64,000 nt of DNA from positions 1,431,000 through 1,494,999 of the forward strand of contig CAADRB010000016.1 of the NCBI GenBank assembly GCA_900708905.1, in the 5' to 3' direction. The translations under genes and the position numbers were made by a program. Numbering within the stretch: the stretch's first letter is position 1; the number at the start of each line of letters is the position of its first letter. Below, piece after piece: positions 24,695 to 36,779 of the stretch. Source of the DNA: Hymenolepis diminuta. Lineage: Eukaryota; Platyhelminthes; Cestoda; Cyclophyllidea; Hymenolepididae. The notes under the pieces were generated by a model. That model was not told the origin of the DNA, ran no database searches, and saw only the letters and a list, made by a program, of their open reading frames with translations.

Positions 24695-25440
24695 AAGCTT
24701 TCAATATGATATTTTTTACGAGGAGAGGAGGAAGATAAATGGGAAGGCCTCAGTCTGGAAACAAAAGATTTTTGCTTTGTTACAGTTACAGGTAGGGCCT
24801 CTTTGTCTTTTAAAATCTAATCTCTTGAGATTTTCCTTGTGCTTATTTGAAATTGAGCTTTTAGTGAAAGCTGGGTAGTAGAGGTTGGTATTTAAAAGCT
24901 AAGGTCTGCATTCATTCGTATTTGACTAAGTGTAGAAGATTGGGTGGTGGCATTACCCCGTTTCTCTAGAGGTTCAGAGCCATTTGCTGGGCAGAAAAGT
25001 AAGATGATACCAGGTTGCACGATTTTAACATTTTTGCAACTCATCCTATCCAGTTTCTCATGCGTATTATATATTTTCTATATAATATTTTTAGCTAAAA
25101 GTAATATTTAAATTTCTCCGTTATTATTATTGTCCGCTTTAATCATGGGGACCAAAATAATTCACTAGAGGATGAAACGAAGCAGAGGTTGGTCGCGTGA
25201 GATTAAATGATTTATCATTGTATACTATTCTAATGTCTCAAACCACAACTTTCATGACTTGACCCCTAGTTTCCCGAGTGAGTCCAAGCTCACGAATATT
25301 TGGAACTTATTGACCAGTTGGTGTAGTTGAGCAGTTAGTCATGCTAACATCTCGATTCAAATGCATCTTCTTACAGCTAAGAGGAGAGAGATCAGACTAG
25401 CAAAGCTGGATCCGTGTTTACTACCACAACCAATTTTATC
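24695..25440 (+). repeat. Dispersed repeat, copy 1 of a collinear pair with 59.88-61.11 kb
   Basis: Two sub-blocks align in the same order and orientation with the other copy. Around 24711-24765, 'gaggaggaagataaatggga' matches 'aaggaggaaaataaatgggg' near 59951. Around 25295-25370, 'ggaacttattgaccagttgg' matches 'agagcttattgatcagttga' near 60985. The second sub-block has A-box-like 'tggtgtagttgag' and B-box-like 'cgattcaaatgc', suggesting a tRNA-derived SINE component. Confidence 0.5.
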
Positions 25441-26369
25441 GATGGTAAGTGCTTTTAACTGATACGGTCAAATGAAGCCAATATTCTGAGGAATCAATTT
25501 GGCAGAGGAATTTAGGATTTAAAATCTACGGAATGTCAGAATCTTGCCCTACAGTTTTTAAAAATTATCTTCGAATATAAGGATGTGTTTCTGTTAAGGC
25601 AGATTAATTCATACTTCCATAAGCACCTAGTTAAATCAACTTAGAATAAAATTTACAGGATTAAAGTTGCAAAAGAAATAGGTGTGTTTCGCTACCTATT
25701 CCATCGAAATTCATCCACTCTCTTAAGTAAATTGCCTTTTGGAGAAATCTCTTCCTTGCCTTTTGCCAAAAAGCTTTCCCTTGCAAACTTTTTTAAGAGA
25801 CTAGCAAATTAGCCGACGTTGTTTAGTTAGGAGCAGTATGCATTTTCACTTCCGCTCTTCCTATAAAAATAGCTAAGGAATTCTGTAAATGAAACAGATT
25901 ACTGATAATCATCTTTCAAATGTATACGGGATGATTACAAGGTAACTCCCTATTCTGATATTTAGGAGTTTAAATATTCAAGACTACGTCAAGTTATCAG
26001 CACACTACGAAAAGAAAGTGTTAGATCATTATAGAAGTACATGCCCAAATCGGCGCAAGGACTGTTGAGAACTGGCATCCAAAAATTTGGGGTCAAATGG
26101 GGTTCTATAAGAGAGTCTCGAGCGGTATAGGAAACAGTAGGTGAATGCTAACGTGTGACTCGACTGCTATAAGTATTTTATACTAAACAAAAATTGGTTA
26201 ATAACCAATAATATTTGATTTTGAAAATAGTAAGTTAATTTCAAACCACTCTGTAAATTTGAATGTTTGTTATTGACATTGAATAGAGGTTTGATTGGAT
26301 AAATATGCGTCGAAGAAGTGTTTTTTGATCAAAGCCGCAGTTATTACAACATTAACATTGTGAAATGAA

Positions 26370-26640
26370 ACAGATTTTAGATTGTGGAGTTCACGATGCT
26401 AACAAGGCTGATTGAATCACGTGCCCTAGAATAGTCTGGAAAGTGCGATATGTAACCGGTGACGTAGAGAACAAGCGCGGACGTGCGGACAGAGATCTCC
26501 TCAGCCAATCAGCAATCAAGATCCCTGCAGCCTGGTGTGGTTTTGTATTTAATGACAGCTTTTGTCAATGACACACATTGAGTTGAGCAATAAATTCTCT
26601 CCACTCAACATTTTTCTTGTTCTTACCACTTTGGGCATAG
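26370..26640 (+). repeat. Possible solo LTR
   Basis: A GC-richer block with 'tgtaaccggtgacgtagaga' near 26451 and an AATAAA signal at about 26590, followed by a pyrimidine-rich tail, looks like an LTR U3-R-U5 arrangement. Target-site duplication and a partner copy were not found, so this is a guess from composition and signals. Confidence 0.25.
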
Positions 26641-27381
26641 CCTAGCTAATTTAGGAATCACATTGATAATAGTGGACTCTGCTAGAGGCTATTTGGACAG
26701 CTTGGGAGGATTACTTAGGTGAAGGAAAAAGCCTTATTGGTGCAGCATCTGCTACAAGATATACTGGATAATATTCCAAAAACAAATAGATTTAACAGTT
26801 AAATCAAGAAAAAATGTCATAGACAAGGTTATTATTTATTCCTGCTTATTCAAAGTGGATTCTACTTTCCATTCCAAGAGGAAACATTGAAGAATGCTAT
26901 TAAAATGAATTAGCGAAAGTCGAAAATACTCATTCACTTCATTAATAGATGGGAACTATTTTTAGTAGTACCAATTAGAAATAACCCAACCCGGGACATA
27001 GGCCTATTCTTCTTATCCCATGGACTTACTCAATCACTCTCCTGAATTCTAACTTTTGGTGCACTGGAGCTGGTAGTTAAGCGGTTCCGGTAAGGAAGTT
27101 TAGCCATCTCAAGCTTCTGCATTTAACAGCTTAATATTGTAAATAGCCACGTTAGCAGTAGGAAGCGCTAATCGTGTTCCGAGACAAACACATTATCTCC
27201 CAAATCACTTATAACGATGTATCTATAGCAAAATGTATTTGGATTCAAGTAAATGATATGATTAAAACAACATCACACTTACAGTTAAAAATTACTTTTC
27301 ACAAAAGGTCGACAAGAAAATAAAACAAGTTAAAATACTAATATATTAATTTCACAAAAATGTATGCAAACTTTATGAATC

Positions 27382-30300
27382 TCAATAGTAATATCGTTCA
27401 TTTTCATCTCCCAGTTTATATTGACAGGCATGTAGCATTTCCCTGTCATCATCACTAATCGATCGATGGATTCCGTTGGAGAAGTTAATTCCTCCCGATT
27501 CACCACCTCCTCCACGGTACTTTGAAGCCAAAGCAGCACCTATTACTGATCGGGAAAGGATGCAAACCGTCGCTGAGAAAATAGACTGCAGAGCCATACA
27601 AAGGGTGAATATAGTCCAGAGAGTATTTGACGACAAAATCAAGGCTAGAAGTGCCGTACCCCATACCAGGAGTTGACCAAAACACATTTTAAACAGTGCC
27701 ATTAGTCTCCGATGCCTCTTTAAATGTTTATTTATACCATCTGTTGAAGACAAACACCTCTTCAACGCTATGCATATCACTACAAATTGTATAGTGAGTA
27801 GAAGAACAGCGGGAGTCAGGAGGAAGTAGAGAGTGTCAGCATTCGGTTTGAAGGAGCACACATCTCGTTGAATTGATTTTCCACTGATATTCACATTAAG
27901 AATTGAGGTTTTATTGACAGCGGAGACGAAAGACTGTTGTAGGGTCATACTAAGAGGAAGTCCAAAAATACAGAAGAGAGCGAGAGCATTGACCCAAATT
28001 CTGCGAACGCAAGCCTCATTCCTGGCAATACTCCTTCGTGGAATGGCTACGATTTCTTCGGCTGTTTCAGGGGATGAAGTTACAGTAACTTCAGTCTGTA
28101 AGGAGAATAGGAGAGTGAGGATCGCACTGAGTGTTTGCGCGGAAATATTCACAAGATAACCAAAGTTGGCAGCAAGGGGGATGATTTCAAAAGCCAGACT
28201 TCTGCGGTCTAGACCGCAACTAATTAGGGTCAGGAGTGCAGATAGGCTGAGAAAGATCTGACCCAGAAAATAGGCCACTCCATAAAGTCGCCGAGCCTAA
28301 AGACAAAAAGACAAGGAAAATGTTTTTTTTCGTGGTAAATGGGCAGGAAATTTTGTTTATAGTACCTACATGTATATACCAACAGATGGTTCTGGGGATG
28401 AATATGTGGTTTAAAGATATTTTTGCCTTATCTTGCGATTATTTGCATTAATTGCTTGAAGGAAATTTGCAGCTGAATCATAATTATTAGTAATGTATGA
28501 ATAGATTGCCACTTTACAAAGCTACAAATACTCAAACTACAGGAAGAAGAAGCGATTTGCTATTAAGAAAATAAACGTGTTTATACATATTTAGATAGTC
28601 AGTAAATGACTGCCTACTTGATTAGCCAATAATTGCAGTGATGGTTTCTTCACAGGCGGTCCTGCATACCCAGATGTGGGCATTTAAATGCAAAAATAGA
28701 AAATCCAGTGAACAAGGGATAAAGCTTCCCAGTGAAAATAATCGATTCTAATTTCTAACAGTTGGCTATGACAAAGCAAAACTATTTTGCTGTTGGTCAA
28801 CTTTGTAAGTATCTTAGCATGCGGACGAGAAAAACAGCCAATAAGGAATCAAAAGAGCCCTAATTCATTAGGTTATCTATTATAGACTGTTTGGTTCAAA
28901 TTTTGAAAATTTGATCCGAGATTTCATGAGTCTATGATGTTCAGAATTAATTTACCAGTATTTTGAAGTGAGATGTTGATATCAATAAGCCTGTTTCTCC
29001 AAATAGCCAAGAGATAGCATTGGGTGCAAACGAATACTTTTTTCAGCGAAATAAAGTTCATTTAAAGCTTACTCTGAGCTTCCTCTAAAAAGATGTCTTT
29101 AAAATATTTTCACCTATAAATGCAATATTTATGCAATGACAGTTACAAGACTTTCTTTAGATACAAGAAAATAGCTTAGAGACTCCCTAGTTAAGATATT
29201 TCTATTACGCTTAATTGTTCCTTTTAAAAATACGGATATTTGACTTATATATAATTTTGCCAATGTCCGCGATATGAGATAAGAATAGTTCACCCCATCT
29301 GAGACAGATTGCTAGTTTAAAAACAGAGCAATGCTTTTTCTACTGAATTCATAATACGGTAGTATAGTGCTTAAAACTGATTAATACACACTGATTTGAA
29401 ACCCATTTCTTCATACTCAACAAAAAATAGGACTTTGATTGATCTGATTTTAATTAAATTACCAGAATAATTTCACTCGAACTTTCTTTACTCTCAGATC
29501 CCACGCAATAAAAAGAAAGGATATTGCTTAAAGTACGTAGAAAAGGACAAAATGTTATTTAAAGTTATCAAGACACTATGCCTTCAAAAGGTAAATGAAG
29601 ATCCCTTATTCAAAAGTATACATTAGAATCAATATACATTAATTGTAAGATTTTATAACCCTTGAGTAATTATTAATTTCCCTTACACACAATTCGCACA
29701 ACCGTCTTCAAAAAATGTGCCAATTTAATTCTAAAGTCGCGTCCTTCCACAAGCGTTGTAATGAGCACAAAATTCCCGTAAATTTCGATCAAGTTCGTGA
29801 GAAATAGGACAGCTAAAATGGGGTTTAACTATATGAGATTTAAAGCTGCAGTAAGGAGACTGGATAATAGCCATCAAGTGTAAGTACTCGAAGTCAGTAA
29901 TAAGTAAAGCTTAATGATAAGCATAAATGCGGTAACAAGAACAAGCCCAGAAACGGACCTTTTTAATATTCAAAACTTTAAATAAACGTATGAAAATTAT
30001 AAAATGGATTCCATAAAGCACTTATTTAATTGGCTTGAGGTTTTCCGCTAAAAATGAGACGGTATCATAAATTTAACTTCTATTTAACAAAGATTGAGCT
30101 TTCTACGTTCCTTTGTTTATCCAAGGTTGGATTTAGGTTATTTATTTGTATTATTGATTTACCTTCAAGGTAATCAGATACATTAGTATCCGTTCTCAGA
30201 GCGCTGATATTATCAAAGAGCTCAAATAGTCTTTATTTGAATTTACTCAACGTGAAATCTGTTGAGTCCTGTTATGCTTAAAACATCTTCGCTAGTTTCA

Positions 30301-33300
30301 TATACCTGCTCATGGCTGTAGGGAAAAATATATGCATATATGAGCAACTATTTAATTAAATCACAGCTGGCCAACTAGCTCTGAATATTGCCGGCGTGAG
30401 CATACCCAGAAACCCAGGAATCGATTAATGAAAGGTGAGCTTTGGGATAATAAATGCTGAATTAATTCCTTTATCAGAAGGGAGATGATTGAAAAAGTGT
30501 GACCCTTAATACCTCTACTTAATTAATATGTATCTGATCGAATAATCGTTTCATCTTTTATCAAACTGTTTCATTATTTCTGATGCCATTCCGTGATTAA
30601 AAGTAAAATTAACTTTTCACTTTACCTTGGGAAATAATAACGATAAACTATTGCAAAGGCTCAGAAGAGATCCCATTCGAAAACAACACTACTACACATA
30701 TTTTGTGGTAGATAAATTGCGATTTTTATGGCGTTTGTTGTGCAGCCCCTCTCATTGAAATCTAGTTACTGATAATTCAGGAGAGCGTGACTGTTTGCTA
30801 TGTCAGATTTACGGTTCTGAGACCCATTGGTCCATATCCAATAGTTGTACTGATCAGGTATTAAGTGACTGATTTAATTTCTCTTTGTGGAACATTCCAG
30901 TTTGTCTTTCCTTTACTTAAGATGGGTATCGAATGACAGTTTTTTAGGCAATATAATTACAATCAATGGGATTGTCGAACTTATAAAATCGTTCACTTGG
31001 TTTAAAAGGAGAGTTTTAATAAGTCTTTCCAATCAAGTACACCAAACAATTTTTATTTCCTAGTTGATAATCAAGAAAGGAGACTTAAAGCTTAATAAAA
31101 CAGGCATTCAGAAATGTGGGCATTTCTAATCAGGTAAATTAAGCAGAACAAAAATGATTACCTAGACTCATTTCGCAGGCAAAATCTATTTCACCAAACA
31201 ATAACGGACAAATTATTTATAACGAAATAAAACAAAATGACTCATCTTCTGGGTGAAAAAAGGATTCGTATTTTATTCCCTCTCCGCAGTAGCCACCTTC
31301 TTATCCTCAAATTTAAAATGTGGAAGTTTCATTTATTTTAACCTTATAAAATGATGGTTATTTAAGAGAGTAAATTTAAACAAATATTAATTTGAAGAAA
31401 AATTAGCATTAATTTAATTTATTACATTTTTCATTTTCACCATGCAAAAGTTATAAAGGGAAAAGTAATAATTACTAGATACTAGATAATTTATTTCGGA
31501 ACTCGGTGAGATTATCGCATTCTGGTAAGTTAGAAACATTAAAATGAGATTAATTGATTCAAGCGAGAGTTTTCTCAAAGAGCAGATGATAAATAGCATT
31601 CAAAGTTCTTTTCTGCGATCAGAAGTCAAAATTACTCTCATTTAAAATTAAAAAAGCCCTTTTCAATATTTTAACTCTGAAACAACGACGCAGAAGTAAT
31701 TTGCCTAAATGTCACTGGAAAAAATAAGGATACCCGAATTTTCCCCTCATTTTCTACCGAATGTAATTAGCACCAGGTAAAAATTGTATAACTTTTTAAT
31801 TTTCTTTTAGAATTGAAGTTGGCTTTAATGGCACGTTTCAGTATCAGTTCTGTAAGGCATTCTTTGACGATTTCAACTTATTCTATCTCTACCTTATGCC
31901 ACTCGTTTGGATTCAATTTTATTATAGGCGACGAAAACAAAGAGAAGCTAAATAAGTGTACCTCGGATGGTAGTTGCAGAGACTCAGTTCACTCCGCGAT
32001 GTTTCAGAACCTGTCCTGTTCATGCTATCCCTTCCTTTTCCTACAACCGTCTCGTCTAATTAAAAGCTCCCATACAATTATGTCCTCACGCGTGTCTCCA
32101 CCCAAGTAATGAATATAGATTGTTTTTCAGACACACATATACAAACTGTTGCTTGTAAGACACATCTTTCTTCGCTACCTTCCAATCCCCTTTCTTCCTC
32201 AATTCTCTCCTACCTTTTTTGGAAGTCTCCATTGTGGTTCGTTCAATACACCTTGGTATAATCAACTCTGGTCTTCTGTTTCACCACCTTCTCAAACCGC
32301 AACAAATGGAATAAAAACCTCGAATAGAGTTTATTAAACACTCTTGAACACGTCCCACAACCAAATATCCATCAGTACAGTCATTGTATTCAACCCCTCT
32401 GTGCCCAAATCGCATCTACAAGTCAGCCATTGATTTTCACTTGCATTACTTCCCTATGACTCAATCTATTTGTATACCTTATCCACCTCTGTTTTTACCG
32501 TCTCAGTTCAGGCGCTTAATTTCCTGTTCTTTCTGTTTTGATTCCCCAATCTTCTTATCCAGTTGTTAAAAAATGTATCAGACAGATTTTTTTCAGCTAC
32601 GTTACAGATGTGTCGAAATCTAATCACTTAATCTCTATTTATTGTGTTAATTTCACCTTCGCAAAAATTGAATTGAATTTAGAGCATCATTTGTCTTAAG
32701 ATTAAATCAGGTTCTTTTTTTCGAAGTGAATTGTACATCCGCTACAATTTCAAGCTCCATTCACATGGTTTTCGCTTCTTTTCCTTGGCTTTTTCACTAT
32801 CTCAGGATGTTAAAAAGTGAAAATTATTTGAATATTTTTCTTCTTAATTTGATGGTGGCAACTTAGCTGGAAACAGATTGGGAAAAGGATGAAAGTTTAA
32901 ATATGTAAGTAACTGGTACACCCGAAAACCAGTTTTTTAAGGGCAAATATGGTAATGTATTCATACAGAAGTACATGCCCAGACCGATGCCAAGATTGCA
33001 AAACTCAGTTACACTGAATCTCGTGGGGTTTAATAAATTTCTCGTGAAAGCTCAAGTATAGGTTGAATTTCATATAAAACCCCCATATAATGCGTATCCG
33101 TCTCCTGGTCTATTTTATAATCATAACTTGAAAGTATTTAAGTTATTTTAATTTTGAACATCTGGAAATTATCTAGTATACCGGTATCAAGCTGCAATAT
33201 GACCTTCTTCTAATTTTTCTCAAAAATGAACCACACTAATGGAAAATTTATCTCCTCAAAGACCTTATTTTCAAGCCACTTAAAGTGGAATTTTTTATCG

Positions 33301-33728
33301 GACCGGTTACCTATAGCTAACCAGGATTGGCTTAACACAAGGCCGGATTTGTGTCCTATGTGTTTGAACCGAGAAAAATTAAAATTAATGATTGTTTTTT
33401 AACAAGAAATTTACTAATTGGAATTAATTATATGCAATTAAATAAAAAGAATAACTAATTCCTTTTAATTTCAAACTTATTGTTGAAAATGTCTAATACG
33501 TTATTTAGTTATAACTTCCAATGTAAATTAACTAATTTAACATAAAATGAGGAATAAATTAATCGCAAATTCATTTTTCATTTAAAATTAAATAAAGTTT
33601 ATAATGATATGCCTACCTTTTTGAAGAATATAAGTGTAATCAGGTGAATTACGAGGAAGGCGAAGCTCACAGTAAAGCAAATGATTATGATATTGTAAGT
33701 GTCCAAGTCATCTGTTTGATCATGCATT
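27382..33728 (-). CDS. Adhesion/secretin-type (class B) G-protein-coupled receptor, C-terminal part
   Basis: Two exons are solid. 33617-33728 encodes 'DDLDTYNIIIICFTVSFAFL' and the rest of TM1, ending AAG|GTAGGC. 27382-28296 begins after CTTTAG with 'ARRLYGVAYFLGQIFLSLSA' (TM2) and runs through TM3-TM7 to a stop. They join in phase 0, 341 aa in all. TM4 has 'LFCIFGLPLS', TM5 'FLLTPAVLLLTIQFVV', TM6 'GQLLVWGTALLAL' and TM7 'LCMALQSIFSATVCIL', patterns typical of class B rather than rhodopsin-like receptors (no DRY, no NPxxY). A short Gly-rich cytoplasmic tail follows. The TM1 exon starts in phase 2, so at least one upstream exon with the ectodomain (GAIN/GPS if adhesion type) must exist; it is not confidently located. 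The 5.3-kb intron contains a receptor pseudogene fragment and pyrimidine-rich sequence. Ligand unknown. Confidence 0.8.
28503..28880 (-). pseudogene. Fragment of a decayed class A receptor copy (paralogue A)
   Basis: This stretch, inside the large intron of the class B receptor, aligns at DNA level with 41587-41940. For example 'ttacaaagctacaaatactc' matches 'ttataaagctacaactactc', and 'gattagccaataattgcagt' matches 'ggttaaccaataattgcggc'. Paralogue B reads as a rhodopsin-like receptor remnant on the minus strand, so this is taken as a shorter copy of the same unit. No open frame survives. Confidence 0.5.
28881..33616. other. Remainder of the large receptor intron
   Basis: No exon, RNA gene or transposon is recognised. 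The plus strand at about 31.8-32.6 kb is pyrimidine-rich and contains several short open frames (31813-32109, 32149-32337, 32384-32569) that look like composition effects: Ser/Phe/Pro-rich, without domains. Confidence 0.45.
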
Positions 33729-34324
33729 CTGAGAAGTTGGGTAAGAAAATAGTACGAATTAGAACGAATTTCACCTAGCTCTTCCTATTCATCCTCAGGC
33801 AAGAGATTGAAAGCAGGAGGGAGCTATTTTTCGTCATTAAATCTAACGTCGTACCCAAGTTGCAGCATAACCACTCCTTTCCTATGGAAGAAGGATGATT
33901 GGTTAATCGAAGTGGAACCTGCTGATTGGATGACCTTTACTAGCCCTTTTCCACCAATAGTTTGCAGGTTAAGTTTACTGGACAAAAGCTGTCCTGGCCA
34001 ATTAAGCTTTTAAAGACTTTGAAGCGATGTATGCTAATCAATTCATAAAAGGTTAGTTATACTTGAATTAATTACGGCCCCAGAGCATAGCTTTATTAGT
34101 CATGCATTATTGAGAACCCATTTTTATCATTCTATGCATGTGAACGCATATAAAAAGTAATGATGATTATTTTATATCATATGTGGTTAATTTTATAAAA
34201 TAGTTCAAAGTTTATTGTTTCAAACTTTGTCTCAATAGAATTTAACCAATTAGATAGTTTGAATTCAAGTTATTTCGTTGCGAGTCTTTCTGAGTAACTG
34301 GAAGGAAATACTCCTGTTAAACTC

Positions 34325-34640
34325 GCATGTCTCTGCGATAGTATGAGAGTGAGTATCTTGGCCTATATAGTGAAAGACAAGGGTTTAACTCCTGGATGTA
34401 GAGTCGACAATTTTAGAATCAGTGCGCAGTGATCAAATTGCACATTTGCTAAGTCAGAGGTCACATGATCGATGCCCATCAGTATACATCCAGTGACGTG
34501 GGCGGCCAACCCGAATGGTTAATTCCGACAGACAAGAGGGATAGTAGAATGCGGAGTTTCTTATAACGGCGGCTACGGGTTGCCCACTCTCTATCCAAAT
34601 TAAGCATTGGTAATGCTTGTCCTAATGAGCCTGGGAAGTT
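34325..34640 (+). repeat. tRNA-Asp-like SINE, most complete copy
   Basis: The head (about 34328-34400) reads like a diverged tRNA: 'gagtgagtatcttggccta' resembles the D-arm and anticodon stem of tRNA-Asp, and 'gggtttaactcctg' is a B box at the right distance. A body of about 200 bp follows, with 'gatgcccatcagtatacatc' and 'ttataacggcggctacgggt' then 'ccactctctatccaaatt'. Body segments recur at 13.84-13.97 kb and, more weakly, at 48.72-48.81 and 49.80-49.85 kb. Tail and target duplication were not identified. Confidence 0.55.
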
Positions 34641-36485
34641 TTATTAAATCTGCTTCATCAAATAATGGTCGGTTAAATTTCATATCCAAAATACGAGTCG
34701 GACAGATAGGTGCAAAGCCGGTAGTATCATAGTTATTGGGGAAAGACCCCAAGACCTTCAAGTTTTGAAATAATTTACAGCATTAATATCCTTTATGGCT
34801 TATTTTTGAATACTGTTGGGTGAACAGTGGCACTGAGTACACGATATTTTTACAAATTTTGGCTTAAATTTACCTCTTTATTCAAAATCACGTACTTAAC
34901 AAACCAAATCCATTTTTTATTGATTGAGAACTCGTGTAGCAAAATTTATTCTACTTAATCAAAAAGGTCCCGCCGAAGATGCAGTATGCTATCTGATGTA
35001 GGGTCATTAATACTAACGTGATCTAACGGAATGCAAAGTGAAATTTAAAGATTGATACAGGACTAATAGTAGTTGTAAGCTAAAAAGTTGTTTAGAGGCA
35101 AGGCTATAGTCAAGGTCTTACTGACCTATGACAGCAGTTAATGTAATAGTATCAGGCAGTGGAGCAGGCAGGGATGCAAGACAGCAGCTATCTGAAATTT
35201 CAGAGATCTGCGATATAGGAAACTGTTTTTCGGCTGTGCCACCACCAGGCGTGCGTGCGTCGGCTTATATACTTTTGATAAGTCGTTCTAAAACCCTATC
35301 ATATTCAATTCGCATAAAATCGGGACATGACGTCATTATGACGCCGCTGCATATGCTAGCCAATCTAATATTAGGGACAGCTTAAGAGTACAGTGGAAAG
35401 AGGACAAATCGATTTCAAAAGAAAGATAAACATTATTGAGAAAGTTGGGCCAGGTCAATGCAAATTTAAGCTCAGCTGACTCCAGTCAAGAGTTTAACAG
35501 GTCACGGGGAGTCTTTGACGCTTAGATAGGGAATTCGGGTCAGGCTGAATCAACGGGGAAAATTGCAAAGGAAATATTCATTAGAAATAAGTTAAAATCG
35601 AAGTAAATTATTCATTGAAAAATATATCTTTTTTGGTGATTTGGTTAAAAGGGGAATTGAAAAGCCATGCTGAGATAGGTATGTCACATGATATTGATCT
35701 TGAAATAAAAAAATCTTTACAAATTTGGTTGTGATTGGTGCCTCTTTGTCTTAAAACCTCGATGACTTGTTAGTATTTGAAGTTTTGCTGTGAAGGTGAT
35801 CAGTTGGCTTTCAAGATTGAACCTCACAATTTCGGCTAAAATGCATTTAATCTAACACCAGAGCAAGTGTATGTTACCGACAGTTACCGAAGTGTTAGAT
35901 TTATCCCACTTATAATTTCTCAGCTATCTTATCTCATCATAGAAAACTTCCCTTCAAGGGTGTCTCGGCTGAATTACAATTTCGGTAGATTATAGTGTAC
36001 CATTATTCAAAAGATCTTTTGTCGATATGTGCTTAACGAAGATATCAAGAGAAGAGAATATTGAAATAGAACAATTTGTGAAAATTGCAATATGCAAATA
36101 TGTAATATCGGATAAATGAGGATTATCAGCTATCTGAGCTCTTTCGTATTGGTTAATGCTGATCTAGAAGAGGTCTCAAAATGCCACTTCTCTGAATAAA
36201 TGTTGAACAAGTGTTGAAAAACACTTTTCTTCAACCATCTTTGGAACTGCTATTAAGCAGACGTTAATTTCCAATCATTTTAACAAAAATATATATTATG
36301 TTTTGTTTTCAAAAATAACATAAAATCTGTTTCCATTGGGTTCGAATAAAATTGATGCCAAAAAGCGTGTTCAAATTTGTTAGCATTTTGGCAACATTTT
36401 CTGTTAACCATGTGATCCCGTCTTAATTCTACCTTCCTCAGATAGGATTTTGTTCATAATTTGCTTCATCTGTTAAAGTTAAAAA
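34641..36485. other. Unassigned AT-rich DNA upstream of the receptor
   Basis: No supported gene. The plus-strand open frame at 35128-35385 (ATG start, 85 codons) lies in a slightly GC-richer block but has no recognisable domain. A weak similarity between about 35735-35790 and 53765-53820 ('tgattggtgcctctttgtc'-type wording) hints at another old repeat. Confidence 0.4.
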
Positions 36486-36506
36486 TTAATGAGATGTAAT
36501 AATAAT

Positions 36507-36779
36507 AGGATTAACCTTAAAATAGACTGGAAATTCTGAATGAATTGATTTAGTAATCGAATTCCGTACCCATATCCCGGCAGATAAAGATAATCTTTCT
36601 CCAATAACATCATGTCTCACTGAAATTTGAAGTCTATGGGTAACATTCTGCTTAGCGCACTGGTTCCCTTGATAATGCGAATGAAAGGTTAATGCGATAC
36701 CCGATAAATGCACAGCTCGAAAATAAACATGCCACCGTTTAAATGGTATACTCTTTTGTATGGCTTTGGTTTTAATCAT
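36507..36779 (-). CDS. Possible ectodomain exon of the class B receptor
   Basis: This open stretch on the receptor strand, 2.8 kb upstream of the TM1 exon, encodes beta-strand-like sequence including 'VTHRLQISVRHDVIGERLSL' and 'IHSEFPVYFK', reminiscent of the GAIN domain strand before the GPS. A possible but poor donor (AAG|GTTAAT) ends it at 36507. No GPS Cys/Trp motif is visible, and the link to the TM exons is not shown. It may be an exon of this receptor, of another gene, or chance. Confidence 0.25.

Larger units (their letters stand above)
23750..27381. other. Intergenic region with repeat blocks
   Basis: No protein-coding gene is supported between RPRD1 and the receptor gene. It contains a repeat block shared with 60-61 kb (24.70-25.44 kb) and an LTR-like GC-richer block at 26.4-26.6 kb, both listed separately. 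The remainder is AT-rich and unassigned. Confidence 0.5.

Noticed and set aside
25377..25441. Exon-like piece between a good acceptor (TTACAG) and donor (GATG|GTAAGT)
   Set aside because: Considered as an RPRD1 exon, but the phase does not fit, it lies beyond the real last exon and it sits in the dispersed repeat shared with 61 kb.
31813..32569. Cluster of plus-strand open frames as a gene
   Set aside because: Pyrimidine-rich strand gives Ser/Phe/Pro-rich open frames, with no domain and no consistent splice signals. It lies in the antisense of a receptor intron.
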